A DNA stretch of 64,000 nucleotides. Origin: TWA4 sp045121095 (GTDB lineage: Bacteria > Bacillota > Clostridia > Lachnospirales > Lachnospiraceae). Positions within the stretch are counted from its first letter, which is position 1, and each line of letters starts with the position of its first letter. The stretch spans positions 1 to 64,000 of the forward strand of contig JBGVFN010000032.1 in the NCBI GenBank assembly GCA_045121095.1, read 5' to 3'. Shown one piece after another: positions 35,936 to 45,593 of this stretch. The notes below the pieces were generated by a model. That model worked only from the letters and a program-made list of their open reading frames with translations, made no database searches and was not told the origin of the DNA. A program made the translations under genes and the position numbers.

Positions 35936-37946
35936 CCTGATAAACAATACACCCGTACGTCGGTTCCAAAATCGGAATCAACGCATCGCAGTCATACGTA
36001 ATGTGGTCGGGATTGTTTTTTCCTTTTAAATATTTCGGTATGAAATCCATGGGACCGGGGCGGTACAGGGAAATTCCCGCGATGATATCTTCCAGATTCC
36101 GGGGTTTCAGCTCTTTCATGAAGCTTTTCATCCCCGCACTTTCCAGCTGGAAAATACCTTCTGTTTTGCCGGTTCCGATGTAATCGAATACCGCCTTGTC
36201 ATCGTAATCCATGGCTTCCAGAGAGACCTGTCTGCCGTTTCGTTTTGCCAGATCGATGGCATTTTGAATAACGGTAAGGGTTCGAAGCCCCAGGAAATCC
36301 ATTTTTAGAAGTCCCAGTTCTTCCAATGTTGTCATAATGTACTGGGTGGTTACTGCACCGTCGCTGCCTCTGGACAGGGGAACGTATTCCACAATGGGCT
36401 GCTGGCTGATGACTACGCCGGCGGCATGCATGGAGGTGTGGCGGGGCAGTCCTTCCAGACGTTTGGACATATCGATGAGATTCCTTACGGTTTCATCGTT
36501 TTCGTACTGCTTGCGCAGCTCCGGATTCATGGTTAATGCCTTATCAATGGTGATATTTAGTTCCTGCGGCACCATTTTGGCAATGCTGTCACACAGGGCG
36601 TAGGGCAGATCCAGCGCCCGGCCCACGTCACGAATTACACCGCGGGCGGCCATGGTACCAAAGGTTACAATCTGTGCCACGCATTCTTTTCCGTATTTTT
36701 CCACTACGTAGTCGATTACTTCCTGACGCCGTTCGAAGCAAAAATCCACGTCAATATCGGGCATGGATACTCGCTCCGGGTTCAGGAAACGCTCAAACAG
36801 CAGCTGGTAGCGCACCGGGTCAATGTCCGTAATTTCCAGACAGTAGGAAACAATACTTCCCGCCGCAGAGCCTCGTCCGGGGCCAACCATAATCCCCTTG
36901 CTTTTGGCATAATGGATAAAGTCCCATACAATTAAGAAATAATCCACATATCCCATGGAATGAATGGTATCCAGCTCATAGCGAAGCCGCTCCCGCAGAT
37001 CATCAGGCTGTTCGGGATATCGCTTCCGAAAGCCTTCTGCACATAAATGCTGTAAGTATTCCCAGGCGGTAAATCCCTCCGGTACATCGAAATGAGGCAG
37101 TTTCTGTACCCCAAATTCAATTTCCACATTGCATCTTTCTGCAATTTTATGGGTATTTTCCAGCGCTTCCGGCACGTATGGGAATAATTCTGCCATCTGC
37201 GCTTCCGATTTCAGATAGTACTGACCGCCTTCATAGCGCATGCGGTCCTCATCTGAAACCTTTTTACCGGTCTGAATGCAAAGCAAAATGTCGTGGGCAG
37301 CCGCATCTTCTTCCGAAATGTAATGGGTATCATTGGTGCAGACCAGATCAATCCCCGTTTCTTCATGAAGCCGTAAAAGCTGCTGATTGACCAGTTTTTG
37401 CTCTTCAATTCCGTGATCCTGCATTTCCAGAAAGAAATTGCCCTTTCCGAAGATATTTTCATACCGAAGCGCCGCTTCCCTGGCATCTTCATAACGGTAA
37501 CTGCCCAGATAACGGGCCACTTCACCCGCCAGACAGGCACTTAATGCAATAATTCCTTCATGGTATTTTTCCAGGGTCTCATAATCCACACGGGGTTTAT
37601 AATAATATCCTTCTGTAAAACCGACGGAAACAATTTTCATCAAATTGTGATAGCCGATATCGTTCTCTGCCAGCAATACCAGATGGAAATATTTAAAATC
37701 ATCGTGCCCTTTTTCCCGGTCAAAACGCGAACCAGGGCTTACATAAATCTCACATCCGATAATTGGTTTGATGCCGGCGTCTTTACATGCTCTGTAAAAG
37801 TCGATCACGCCGTACATCACACCGTGATCGGTGATTGCCAGACTGTCAAATCCCAGTTTTTTTGCCTGCACTGCAATTTCCTTTATCTTGGAGGAACCAT
37901 CCAGCAAACTAAATTCCGTATGCACATGCAGATGTGTAAATGCCAT
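35936..37946 (-). CDS. dnaE: DNA polymerase III subunit alpha, exon 1
   Basis: The replicative (or lesion-tolerant) family C polymerase catalytic subunit. This exon gives residues 1-670: the N-terminal PHP domain (HLHVHTEFSLLDG), the palm with PGRGSAAGS and the catalytic Asp pair in PDIDVDF, ending EPTYGCIVYQ plus one base of codon 671. Joining 37946-35936, 34767-34531 and 31680-30461 yields 3468 bases: 1155 codons plus stop, with no internal stop and normal DnaE length. Unspliced, translation would end 26 bases into intron 1 with ATRSSLK. No intact second dnaE or polC is in this window, so whether the gene is essential here must be checked in the whole genome. It lies between the Crh-like gene and pfkA in the usual clostridial order. 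Confidence 0.95.
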
Positions 37947-38031
37947 CCTTTCACCCTCTTTCCTATTTATCTGTAAGTTTCTGTAACGATTCAGCCAGGC
38001 TGAACTGCTATGGCTTTTCCCGTAACTGAAA

Positions 38032-38062
38032 AGAAAGAAGGGACATTACTGCCCTTCTTTCT
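38032..38062 (-). terminator. Hairpin upstream of dnaE
   Basis: Perfect 11-bp stem AGAAAGAAGGG / CCCTTCTTTCT with a nine-base loop and T-rich sequence after it on the minus strand. Together with the hairpin at 38081-38105 it separates the hprK-murB-whiA-crh operon from dnaE. Confidence 0.55.
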
Positions 38063-38080
38063 GTATTACGAAATATCCAG

Positions 38081-38105
38081 AAAAACGCGCCAATGACGCG
38101 TTTTT
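38081..38105 (-). terminator. Intrinsic terminator after the Crh-like gene
   Basis: Stem AAAAACGCG / CGCGTTTTT around a seven-base loop, 30 bases after the stop codon; the arms supply the T tract in both directions. Confidence 0.75.
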
Positions 38106-38134
38106 CAAATCCAACCGATATATCGTTTGTATAT

Positions 38135-38386
38135 TTATTTACACAGAAATGCAGTAATTCCTTCGATTGCATCCTGTTCATCAGCGCCCTCTGCGGATAC
38201 GTCCATCTGAGAACCCTGTGTAAAGTCCAGTGTCATAACACCCATAATACTTTTTGCATTTACCGTTTTATTTCCGGTCTGCACCAGGATCTGACTTTTA
38301 AATTTACTTGCCAGCTGTACAAACAGTGCCACAGGACTTTGGCTGCTGTCCAGTTTGCTGCTGATGGTAATGGATTTCGTCGTCAT
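38135..38386 (-). CDS. HPr-family protein lacking the active-site His (Crh-like)
   Basis: An 83-residue HPr-fold protein starting at 38386 after GGGAGGAA. The PTS phosphocarrier motif LHARP is replaced by SSQSP, so His15 needed for phosphotransfer from enzyme I is missing. The regulatory serine motif AKSIMGVM (HPr Ser46 equivalent), the target of HPr kinase, is kept. This combination is that of Crh of Bacillus, a catabolite-control co-regulator. It is the last gene of a run that starts with hprK, its predicted kinase, supporting a purely regulatory role. Whether it binds CcpA is inference. Confidence 0.85.
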   Translation of the reverse strand: MTTKSITISSKLDSSQSPVALFVQLASKFKSQILVQTGNKTVNAKSIMGVMTLDFTQGSQMDVSAEGADEQDAIEGITAFLCK

Positions 38387-38390
38387 ATTC

Positions 38391-39386
38391 TTATTCCTCC
38401 CTATCTGCTTTTCGTGCCGTGTCCTCTCCTTTGGCAGTTTGAGAGCCACAGCCTCTTAACTCCTCCGCCATGATCTTCAGCTTATGAAAACGATGATTCA
38501 TACCTGATTTTCCAACCGACGGATTCATCATAGCACCTAATTCTCTAAGGGCAATATCCGGGTATTGCAGCCGCATCATAGCTGTCTCATACAGCTCCGG
38601 TGACAGAGAATTAAGCCCTACGGTGTCCCGTATGAGCTCAATATCGCGAATCTGTTCCATGGCTGCTGCTACAGTTTTTGTAATATTGGCTGCTTCGCAG
38701 TTCACTTTACGATTGATATTCCCTCGGATTTCTCTTTTTATACGTATATTTTCATATTCAAGAAGAGATAAGGTGGCCTGCATGATATTCAGCATATCCG
38801 CTACCTGTCGTCCCTCCTTGATATAGACGATTTGATTATTTTTCCGCTGGACGATCTTGGGTTCCAATGCGAAAAAGCTCATAAATGAGGCCAGCTGTTC
38901 GGCCTGTTTCACTCCGCTGCATACAAATTCCAGATGGTAATGCTTTTCCGGGGTACTCATGGTACCGCAGCACAGAAAAACACCCGCAAGAAATGTTCTT
39001 TTACAGCAGCTGCTCATGACCAGTATCTCATTCACTGCCAGATCCTGCTCATACAGCTTTCCATCCTGCCGCTCCAATTTAAGCGCCTGAAGAATCCGCA
39101 GCACATCCCGCTGATTCTCCAGCTGCAGCAGATATTTTTTCCGATTTCCCGTATGTCTGGCCCGGACGCGAATCTGCATCCTGCAGCCAAATGCCTCCTG
39201 AATGAGATACAGGAAACGTTCTGCAACTAAGTACTGATCTGTCTCCAGACACAGACAGACCCTGGAATTCTCTCTGACCAGACAGCCGCTTTTCAGAAAA
39301 ATAGCAGCTGCCTCTGCCAGAAGGCAATGTCTGGCGCCGGAAGTTCTCCGGCAGATTTCCTTTTTCACTTCATTGGCAAATGACAT
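38391..39386 (-). CDS. whiA: DNA-binding protein WhiA
   Basis: A 331-residue WhiA with an N-terminal LAGLIDADG-like homing-endonuclease fold without catalytic function (residues about 1-220: SCCKRTFLAGVFLCCG) and a C-terminal helix-turn-helix (EQIRDIELIRDTVGLNSL, LRELGAMMNPSVGKSGMNHRFHKL). In Firmicutes WhiA affects cell division and chromosome segregation. It begins two bases after the murB stop. In many Firmicutes rapZ and yvcK lie between hprK/murB and whiA; they are absent here. Confidence 0.94.
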   Translation of the reverse strand: MSFANEVKKEICRRTSGARHCLLAEAAAIFLKSGCLVRENSRVCLCLETDQYLVAERFLYLIQEAFGCRMQIRVRARHTGNRKKYLLQLENQRDVLRILQALKLERQDGKLYEQDLAVNEILVMSSCCKRTFLAGVFLCCGTMSTPEKHYHLEFVCSGVKQAEQLASFMSFFALEPKIVQRKNNQIVYIKEGRQVADMLNIMQATLSLLEYENIRIKREIRGNINRKVNCEAANITKTVAAAMEQIRDIELIRDTVGLNSLSPELYETAMMRLQYPDIALRELGAMMNPSVGKSGMNHRFHKLKIMAEELRGCGSQTAKGEDTARKADREE

Positions 39387-39387
39387 T

Positions 39388-40311
39388 TTAAAACTCGCCT
39401 ATCAGTTCTACTTCCAGCTCCATCTCCACCTGGAATTTTTCCTTCACTACCGCTTTAATGTGCTGGAATAATGCATACAGATCAGAAGCAGTTGCATCTT
39501 CTCTGTTAATTACAAAACCACAATGTTTCTCAGAAACCTGTGCACCGCCGATTCGATATCCTCTCAGACCGCTGTCCTGAATCAGTTTTCCTGCAAAATA
39601 TCCTTCCGGCCGTTTAAATGTAGAACCGGCACTGGGATATTCCAGAGGCTGTTTTTCTTTTCTGGTCTGATTCAGTTCATCGATTTTAGCCAGCAGTTCT
39701 TCCGGATTTGCCTTTTCCAGCTTTAGTTTACCTTCCAGAACCACTTTATGGCTGTGTTTGAAAATACTCTGGCGATAACCAAGCCCTAATTCGGAAGCTG
39801 GTGTGGTAACCACCTTACCTTCTTCATTCAGCCAGGTCACTTCCATCAATACCTGCTTCATCTCACCGCCATAAGCACCGGCATTCATTACCACCGCGCC
39901 GCCAAAGGAACCGGGAATTCCAGCCGCCCAGGTCATGTCACCAAATCCCCGTTTTGAAATGGAACGAACCACACCGCCCAGAGCAGCACCGGCTTTTACC
40001 ACTGCAATACCGGTTTCTTCATCCAGTTCACATCCGCTAAAAGAAGGTCCCAGATGAATCATAACACCCCGATAACCTTTATCGCTCACCAGCAGGTTAC
40101 TTCCATTTCCTATAATATAGTAAGGAATCTCCTCTTTATGACACAAATCAATGATTTCCTGAATCTGGCTGATTTCTGTGGGAGATACAAAATAATCACT
40201 GCATCCACCTGTTCTGAAAGTGGTATGCTTTGCCATGGGTTCCATGACGCTGACCTGCTTTTCTCCTGCAATTGCTTCAAGCTTCTTCGCAAATTCCTGA
40301 TTAATTGTCAT
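39388..40311 (-). CDS. murB: UDP-N-acetylenolpyruvoylglucosamine reductase
   Basis: FAD-dependent reductase completing UDP-N-acetylmuramate synthesis in the cytosol. The 307-residue protein is a type II MurB: FAD-binding motifs HTTFRTGGCSDYFV, IIGNGSNLLVSD and GIPGSFGGAVVMNAGAYG, and the C-terminal SAGSTFKRP (catalytic Ser) and SEKHCGFVIN. The start codon overlaps the hprK stop (TGATG), with GGAGG 10-15 bases upstream. Confidence 0.96.
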   Translation of the reverse strand: MTINQEFAKKLEAIAGEKQVSVMEPMAKHTTFRTGGCSDYFVSPTEISQIQEIIDLCHKEEIPYYIIGNGSNLLVSDKGYRGVMIHLGPSFSGCELDEETGIAVVKAGAALGGVVRSISKRGFGDMTWAAGIPGSFGGAVVMNAGAYGGEMKQVLMEVTWLNEEGKVVTTPASELGLGYRQSIFKHSHKVVLEGKLKLEKANPEELLAKIDELNQTRKEKQPLEYPSAGSTFKRPEGYFAGKLIQDSGLRGYRIGGAQVSEKHCGFVINREDATASDLYALFQHIKAVVKEKFQVEMELEVELIGEF

Positions 40312-41258
40312 CAGATAATATCCTCCGTATTTCCTCCATTCTGCATTCTCGCAGTAACGCGTTCATACAGTGTTTTTGCTGCATTGTAGCCCATCATCTT
40401 CTGTCTGTGGTTAATAGACGCAGACTCAATAATGGTAGCCACATTTCGTCCCGGACTTACCGGAATCCGATATCTGGGAATTTTTGCACCCAGAATCTCA
40501 TCATAATCATCTTTCAGACCCATACGGTCAAATTCTGTATCCGGTGTCCACCGTTCCAGACAGATTTCCATATCAATGGTCTGTGTATCTTTGACACTGC
40601 CCACACCATACAACATCTTCGCATCTACAATACCGATTCCGCGAAGCTCAATAAAATAGCGGGTGATCTCCGGTGCAGAACCGCACAGTTCATCATCGCT
40701 TATCTTTTTGATTTCAACCACATCATCACTAACCAGACGATGTCCTCTCTTAATCAGTTCCAAAGCGATCTCACTCTTACCAATACCGCTCTCACCTTTA
40801 ATCAGTACACCTTCACCGTACACATCAACCAGCACACCATGAATACTGATGGTGGGCGCCAGATGATAGTTCAGAAAACGGATAATATCTGCAGACATCT
40901 CCGAAGTTGCCTTGTGGGTAACCAGAAGCGGCACGCCGTATTTCACAGCAATATCCGCCATGGTCTTGGTCGGCATATAACCTCTGCAAAGAACCAGGCA
41001 GGGAATCTTCTGGCTGAAAAGTCTTTCGTAACACTCTACCCGTTCTTCATGTGTCATCTTGGTATGAAGATAATTCTGTTCCACATTACCAATCACCTGT
41101 ACTCTACGATTCTCGAAATGTTCATAATATCCGATCAGCTGCAGCGCAGGGCGATTAATATCGGAAAGTGTGAGAATAATATCATGGGTATCAATGGATT
41201 CTGTCATATTTTTCAGATCCATCTTCTCAATCAAAGTAGAAAGTCTTACACCTTGCAT
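40311..41258 (-). CDS. hprK: HPr kinase/phosphorylase
   Basis: Phosphorylates and dephosphorylates the regulatory serine of HPr/Crh, the sensor step of carbon catabolite control. From 41258 the protein is 315 residues with an N-terminal domain, a P-loop GESGIGKSE (about 155-163), the signature ELRGIGIVDAKMLYG and the C-terminal helices SINHRQKMMG. The start at 41258 is chosen because GGAGGG precedes it; the ATG four codons earlier overlaps that ribosome site. The predicted substrate gene lies two genes downstream in the same operon. Confidence 0.95.
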   Translation of the reverse strand: MQGVRLSTLIEKMDLKNMTESIDTHDIILTLSDINRPALQLIGYYEHFENRRVQVIGNVEQNYLHTKMTHEERVECYERLFSQKIPCLVLCRGYMPTKTMADIAVKYGVPLLVTHKATSEMSADIIRFLNYHLAPTISIHGVLVDVYGEGVLIKGESGIGKSEIALELIKRGHRLVSDDVVEIKKISDDELCGSAPEITRYFIELRGIGIVDAKMLYGVGSVKDTQTIDMEICLERWTPDTEFDRMGLKDDYDEILGAKIPRYRIPVSPGRNVATIIESASINHRQKMMGYNAAKTLYERVTARMQNGGNTEDII

Positions 41259-41514
41259 ATTTCCCTCCATCTATCAATTATACAATAGTCGTAACTGTTC
41301 AATACCTTCCAGTTACACGCCAATACATTAGGCATTCTAACACAAAATTTATTCACCGACAATAGTCCAATAATATTTTACACAAAAAACACCTTATTTA
41401 AATAAGATTTATCAGACGTTTTACAAATAATTCCTGCTAAAAAAATGAGAGCTATCCATCTTTTCAGATAGATAACCCCCATCTTTCAGGTTTATAATAT
41501 AAAAGATATTTCCC

Positions 41515-41850
41515 GTTCATCATCCGGTCTTTCCCATCGAGTCTTTCCGGTCTGGCTTACCATCGAGTCTTTCTAATCCAGCCTACCATCGGGTCTTTCT
41601 GATCCAGCTTACCATCGAGTCTTTCTAATCCAGCCTACCATCGGGTCTTTCTGATCTAGCCTACCATCGGGTCTTTCTGATCTAGCCTACCATCGGGTCT
41701 TTCTAATCCAGCCTACCATCGAGTCTTTCTAATCCAGCCTATCCAGACTTTCTAATCTAGTCTACCAGCGAGTCTTTCTGGTCTAGCTTACCATCGGGTC
41801 TTTTTCATCCAGTCTTTACTATCCAGTTTCCGGTCGGGTGTTTATCATCG
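41515..41850. repeat. 26-bp tandem repeat array
   Basis: About 12 imperfect copies of a 26-bp unit, typical unit ACCATCGGGTCTTTCTGATC plus TAGCCT. Central copies (about 41560-41740) are nearly identical; the ends decay. The period is not a multiple of three and no ORF runs through. There are no unique spacers, so this is not a CRISPR. The rest of the 711-bp gap between hprK and glnN has only short palindromes. Confidence 0.85.
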
Positions 41851-41981
41851 GGTCACATTTATCAGGTCAGAGCCTGCCTGAATTTAGTCAAGACCGTTCA
41901 TTAAGACTGAACTGTTACATTTTTCAGACACGCTCTAACACCCTCCCGGCTGGAAATATCTTCTATGGCGTAATAAAAAAT

Positions 41982-44084
41982 TTATACTTCAAACATCAGC
42001 TCGCCGTATGTAGGTACAGGCCAATACTTGCAGTCCACAATTTCTTCCAGTGCATCAATAGGAGCTCTCAGTGCATCCATTGCCGGCATAATGGTTTCAC
42101 GATAGTATTTAGCAGTTGCTGCTACATCACCCTGTGCATCTGCTGCTTTGAGAAGCTTCTTCAGGCTGATTAAAGCAGTATTGGCATCAGAAAGCAGCTG
42201 ACTGGTTTCGATGAGTAATTCTTTCTGAGGTGCCACATTTGCTTCAGGGCATGCACCGGTAACCTTTGTTAAGGAATTAGCCAGTTCTGTGGTGTATTCC
42301 ATAACTGCGGGAATATATTCTTTACCTGCCATATCGATCATGGTCTTTGCTTCGATATTGATCAGGCTGGAGTATTCTTCCAGTTTGATTTCTTTACGTG
42401 CTGCCAGTTCTGCTTCTGTTAATACACCAAATTTTGTGAACAGTTCCACAGTTTCAGGAGCAGAGAAGGAAATATTAATCGCATCTACAACAGATTTGCA
42501 GTTGGGCAGACCTCTTCTTTCTGCTTCTTCTACCCATTCATCGGAGTAACCGTTGCCGTTGAAGACGATATCTTTGTTTTCTCTCATGACTTTTGCGATA
42601 TATTCATCTACAGCAGTGTCAAAATCTTCTGCACCTTCCAGAGCTTCACAAGCTTTGGTGAAGGATTCTGCCATCATGGTGTTCAGTACTGTGTTGCTGT
42701 CACCGATGGATGCGGAAGAAGCTACCATTCTGAATTCGAAACGGTTTCCTGTAAATGCGAAAGGTGATGTTCTGTTTCTGTCTGTAGGATCTTTTGTAAT
42801 AACAGGTAATGTCTTTACACCCAGATCGATGATACCGGAATGTGCGCAATGATCTGCTTTCCCTTTTTCAATGATCTGTTCAACGATATCACCCAGCTGG
42901 TCGCCCATGTAAATGGAAATGATTGCGGGCGGTGCTTCGTTGGCACCCAGTCTGTGGTCATTACCGGTGTTGGAAGCAACTGCTCTTAACAGCAGAGAAT
43001 GTTTCTTTACAGCTTCCATCAGGCAGGCGATTACCAGCAGGAACTGTTTGTTCTTGTAAGGTTCATCACCGGGCTTGAACAGGTTTACGCCGTTATCAGT
43101 GGATAAGGACCAGTTGTTATGTTTACCGGAACCATTGACACCTGCATAGGGTTTTTCATGAAGCAGACACTGCAGACCATGTTTGGTTGCTGTCTTCTTC
43201 AGAACATCCATAACGATCAGGTTGGCATCCATAGCGATGTTGGATTTTGCATAAATAGGAGCAATTTCGTGCTGTGCGGGAGCTACTTCGTTGTGCTGTG
43301 TCTTAGCGGTGATACCCAGTTTCCACAGCTGTTCGTTACAGTCATCCATGTAGTTGCTGATAACTTCTCTTAAAGAACCGAAGTAATGATCTTCCATTTC
43401 CTGTCCTTTGGGAGCGGGAGCACCAAACAGTGTACGGCCGGTGTAGATCAGGTCAGGTCTCTTTAAATATTTCTGTCTGTCAACAATGAAATATTCCTGT
43501 TCGGGACCAACTGCTGCAATGATTTTCTTTGCTTCTGTGTTGCCGAACATTCTTACAAAACGTACACCTGCTTTGCTGACTGCTTCGATGGATTTCAGCA
43601 GAGGTGTCTTAGTATCCAGAGATTCACCGGTATAGGATAAAAATACGGTGGGTATGTACAGAATACGATCTCTTACATATGCAGGAGATGTAATATCCCA
43701 TGCAGTATAACCTCTTGCTGCGCAGGTAGCTCTCAGACCGCCTGAAGGGAAGGAAGATGCATCCGGTTCGCCCATTAACAGGTTTTTACCGGTAAAGCTG
43801 TTTTCAATCTTACCTTTTTCAGGAACATCTGCAAAGGAATCATGCTTTTCAGCACCGCCGGAAACGATGTAAGGCTGGAAAATATGGGTATAATGTGTTG
43901 CACCCTTTTCAATTGCCCAATCCTTCATGCTCTTTGCTACCACATCTGCCAGAGCCAGGGTTATTTCGCCACCTTCATCCATTAATTTCATCATCTGCTT
44001 GTATGTTTCTTCAGGAAGGCGTTCTTTCATTACTGCTTCATTAAATACGTCTGCGCCAAAAACTTCTGCTACATTAACACTCAT
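41982..44084 (-). CDS. glnN: Glutamine synthetase type III
   Basis: ATP-dependent ammonium assimilation into glutamine. At 700 residues it has the length of the GSIII family, not the 440-470 of GSI. Family landmarks: PSGGLRATCAARGYTAWD, VGPEQEYFIVD, NEVAPAQHEIAPIY (metal-binding Glu and His), KPYAGVNGSGKHNNWS and GSNT-like HRLGANEAPPAI. GAAAGGA precedes the ATG. It has a 300-base leader containing an intrinsic terminator, suggesting transcription attenuation. Confidence 0.96.
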   Translation of the reverse strand: MSVNVAEVFGADVFNEAVMKERLPEETYKQMMKLMDEGGEITLALADVVAKSMKDWAIEKGATHYTHIFQPYIVSGGAEKHDSFADVPEKGKIENSFTGKNLLMGEPDASSFPSGGLRATCAARGYTAWDITSPAYVRDRILYIPTVFLSYTGESLDTKTPLLKSIEAVSKAGVRFVRMFGNTEAKKIIAAVGPEQEYFIVDRQKYLKRPDLIYTGRTLFGAPAPKGQEMEDHYFGSLREVISNYMDDCNEQLWKLGITAKTQHNEVAPAQHEIAPIYAKSNIAMDANLIVMDVLKKTATKHGLQCLLHEKPYAGVNGSGKHNNWSLSTDNGVNLFKPGDEPYKNKQFLLVIACLMEAVKKHSLLLRAVASNTGNDHRLGANEAPPAIISIYMGDQLGDIVEQIIEKGKADHCAHSGIIDLGVKTLPVITKDPTDRNRTSPFAFTGNRFEFRMVASSASIGDSNTVLNTMMAESFTKACEALEGAEDFDTAVDEYIAKVMRENKDIVFNGNGYSDEWVEEAERRGLPNCKSVVDAINISFSAPETVELFTKFGVLTEAELAARKEIKLEEYSSLINIEAKTMIDMAGKEYIPAVMEYTTELANSLTKVTGACPEANVAPQKELLIETSQLLSDANTALISLKKLLKAADAQGDVAATAKYYRETIMPAMDALRAPIDALEEIVDCKYWPVPTYGELMFEV

Positions 44085-44297
44085 AGACTAATTCCTTTCT
44101 ATATACGGACACCGGAGAAGGTGCGTTATTTCGAAACTATTCAGCGTTCTGCATACTGCTGAAATAGCCGGTTAAATGGTCAGCCGCCTGATATGAAAAT
44201 GGTTTTGAACTTATTGAACCTTTTATCAGATATCCTTATCAGATATCCGTTTTCTATACAGAAACAATACAGAAAATAGTATAAAAAGGTATAAAAA

Positions 44298-44327
44298 AGG
44301 GCGCTCTATCCTATGATAGAACGCCTT
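44298..44327 (-). promoter_or_regulatory. Attenuator-like terminator in the glnN leader
   Basis: On the minus strand a stem pairing GGCGTTCTATC with GATAGAGCGCC is followed by six T. It lies about 210 bases upstream of glnN and downstream of a likely promoter (TTGCAA 44413-44408, TATTGT 44390-44385, 17-base spacing). With no gene between, it would act as a leader attenuator. No other element is visible in this 567-bp gap. Confidence 0.6.
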
Positions 44328-44573
44328 TGTTCAAATTTCTTGTATTCATATTCGATATTGGCTGACAACTTAATGTCTGTAGTTACAATAACTCAAACTG
44401 TAAAAAATTGCAAGCACTTTTTTACAAAACATCAAAACAGATTTTCTTGTTCCTATTTATACATTTTTTTTCATCATTCTGTACAAATACAAGAAAAGGC
44501 TATCTCCGGGGGCTATGTCCTGGAGCGTGTAATTTTATAAGATAGTAAAGGCCCGGGATTTTCATATAAAAAA

Positions 44574-44606
44574 CCAGCCGGATGCAGAATCCCCCGCACC
44601 GGCTGG
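44574..44606 (-). terminator. Terminator after the fructose-bisphosphate aldolase gene
   Basis: Stem CCAGCCGGATGC / GCACCGGCTGG followed on the minus strand by TTTTTTAT, 45 bases past the stop. Confidence 0.9.
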
Positions 44607-44651
44607 CTCTTTATAAGTTCTGAAAGAAAATTATCGATAATCAAATGCTAA

Positions 44652-45518
44652 TCAAGCTTTGCCTACAGAACCGAATAATTCCATTTTTTCTTTAACAGTT
44701 GCTTTGATTGCTTCTGCACCAGGAGCAAGCAGTTTACGAGGGTCAAAACCTTTACCCTGTAAATCTTTGCCAGCTTCAACGTATTCACGAGTAGCAGCCT
44801 GGAAAGCCAGCTGGCATTCTGTGTTAACGTTGATCTTAGCTACGCCCAGAGAGATTGCTTTCTTGATCATATCAGCGGGGATACCTGTACCACCGTGCAG
44901 TACCAGAGGCATTTCTTCGCCAACTTCCTGTTCGATTGCTGCCAGAGTTTCAAAGCTCAGACCAGCCCAGTTTGCAGGATATTTGCCGTGGATGTTACCG
45001 ATACCTGCTGCCAGCATATCAATACCCAGATCTGCGATCATCTTGCATTCCTTAGGATCTGCACATTCGCCTGCGCCTACAACACCGTCTTCTTCACCAC
45101 CGATGGAACCAACTTCTGCTTCCAGAGACAGACCCAGAATATGGCATGCTGCTACCAGTTCTTTTGTCTTTTCAACGTTTTCTTCAATGGGGTAATGAGA
45201 ACCATCGAACATGATAGATGAGAAACCAGCGTTGATGCACTTCTTAGCTCCTTCGTATGAGCCGTGGTCCAGGTGCAGAGCTACGGGAACAGTGATGTTC
45301 AGTTCTTCGATCATAGCAGTTACCATAGCTGCAACAGTCTTGAATCCACACATATATTTACCAGCGCCTTCAGATACGCCAAGGATAACGGGGGAATTAC
45401 ATTCCTGAGCGGTCTGCAGGATAGCTTTTGTCCATTCAAGGTTGTTGATGTTGAACTGACCTACTGCGTACTTGCCAGCTCTTGCTTTTTTTAACATTTC
45501 TGCTGCTGAAACTAACAT
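44652..45518 (-). CDS. fba: Class II fructose-bisphosphate aldolase
   Basis: Zinc-dependent aldolase cleaving fructose 1,6-bisphosphate. The 288-residue protein shows ALHLDHG (catalytic Asp and zinc His), SIMFDGSHYP, EAEVGSIGGEEDGV (zinc Glu), GNIHGKYP and VLHGGTG (zinc His residues). TGGAGGT precedes the ATG. Strong codon bias and a clear promoter indicate high expression. It has its own promoter and terminator. Confidence 0.96.
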   Translation of the reverse strand: MLVSAAEMLKKARAGKYAVGQFNINNLEWTKAILQTAQECNSPVILGVSEGAGKYMCGFKTVAAMVTAMIEELNITVPVALHLDHGSYEGAKKCINAGFSSIMFDGSHYPIEENVEKTKELVAACHILGLSLEAEVGSIGGEEDGVVGAGECADPKECKMIADLGIDMLAAGIGNIHGKYPANWAGLSFETLAAIEQEVGEEMPLVLHGGTGIPADMIKKAISLGVAKINVNTECQLAFQAATREYVEAGKDLQGKGFDPRKLLAPGAEAIKATVKEKMELFGSVGKA

Positions 45519-45593
45519 TATATCTTACCTCCAGATATTTTTTAGCGGGGAAACTCCAAGTCCATGATTTCCCCTTTTTTACCTACAAAATTT

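Noticed and set aside
30461..37946. dnaE interruption as inteins or simple pseudogene
   Set aside because: The inserts contain stop codons in the dnaE frame and no intein blocks, but have group II domain V/VI and consensus ends; precise joining restores the full frame, arguing against a plain pseudogene.
40305..41288. 327-residue plus-strand ORF opposite hprK
   Set aside because: It mirrors a clearly recognised hprK gene and has no protein-like features of its own.
41515..41850. Possible CRISPR array
   Set aside because: The 26-bp units abut each other directly with no unique spacers and no cas genes nearby; it is a simple tandem repeat.
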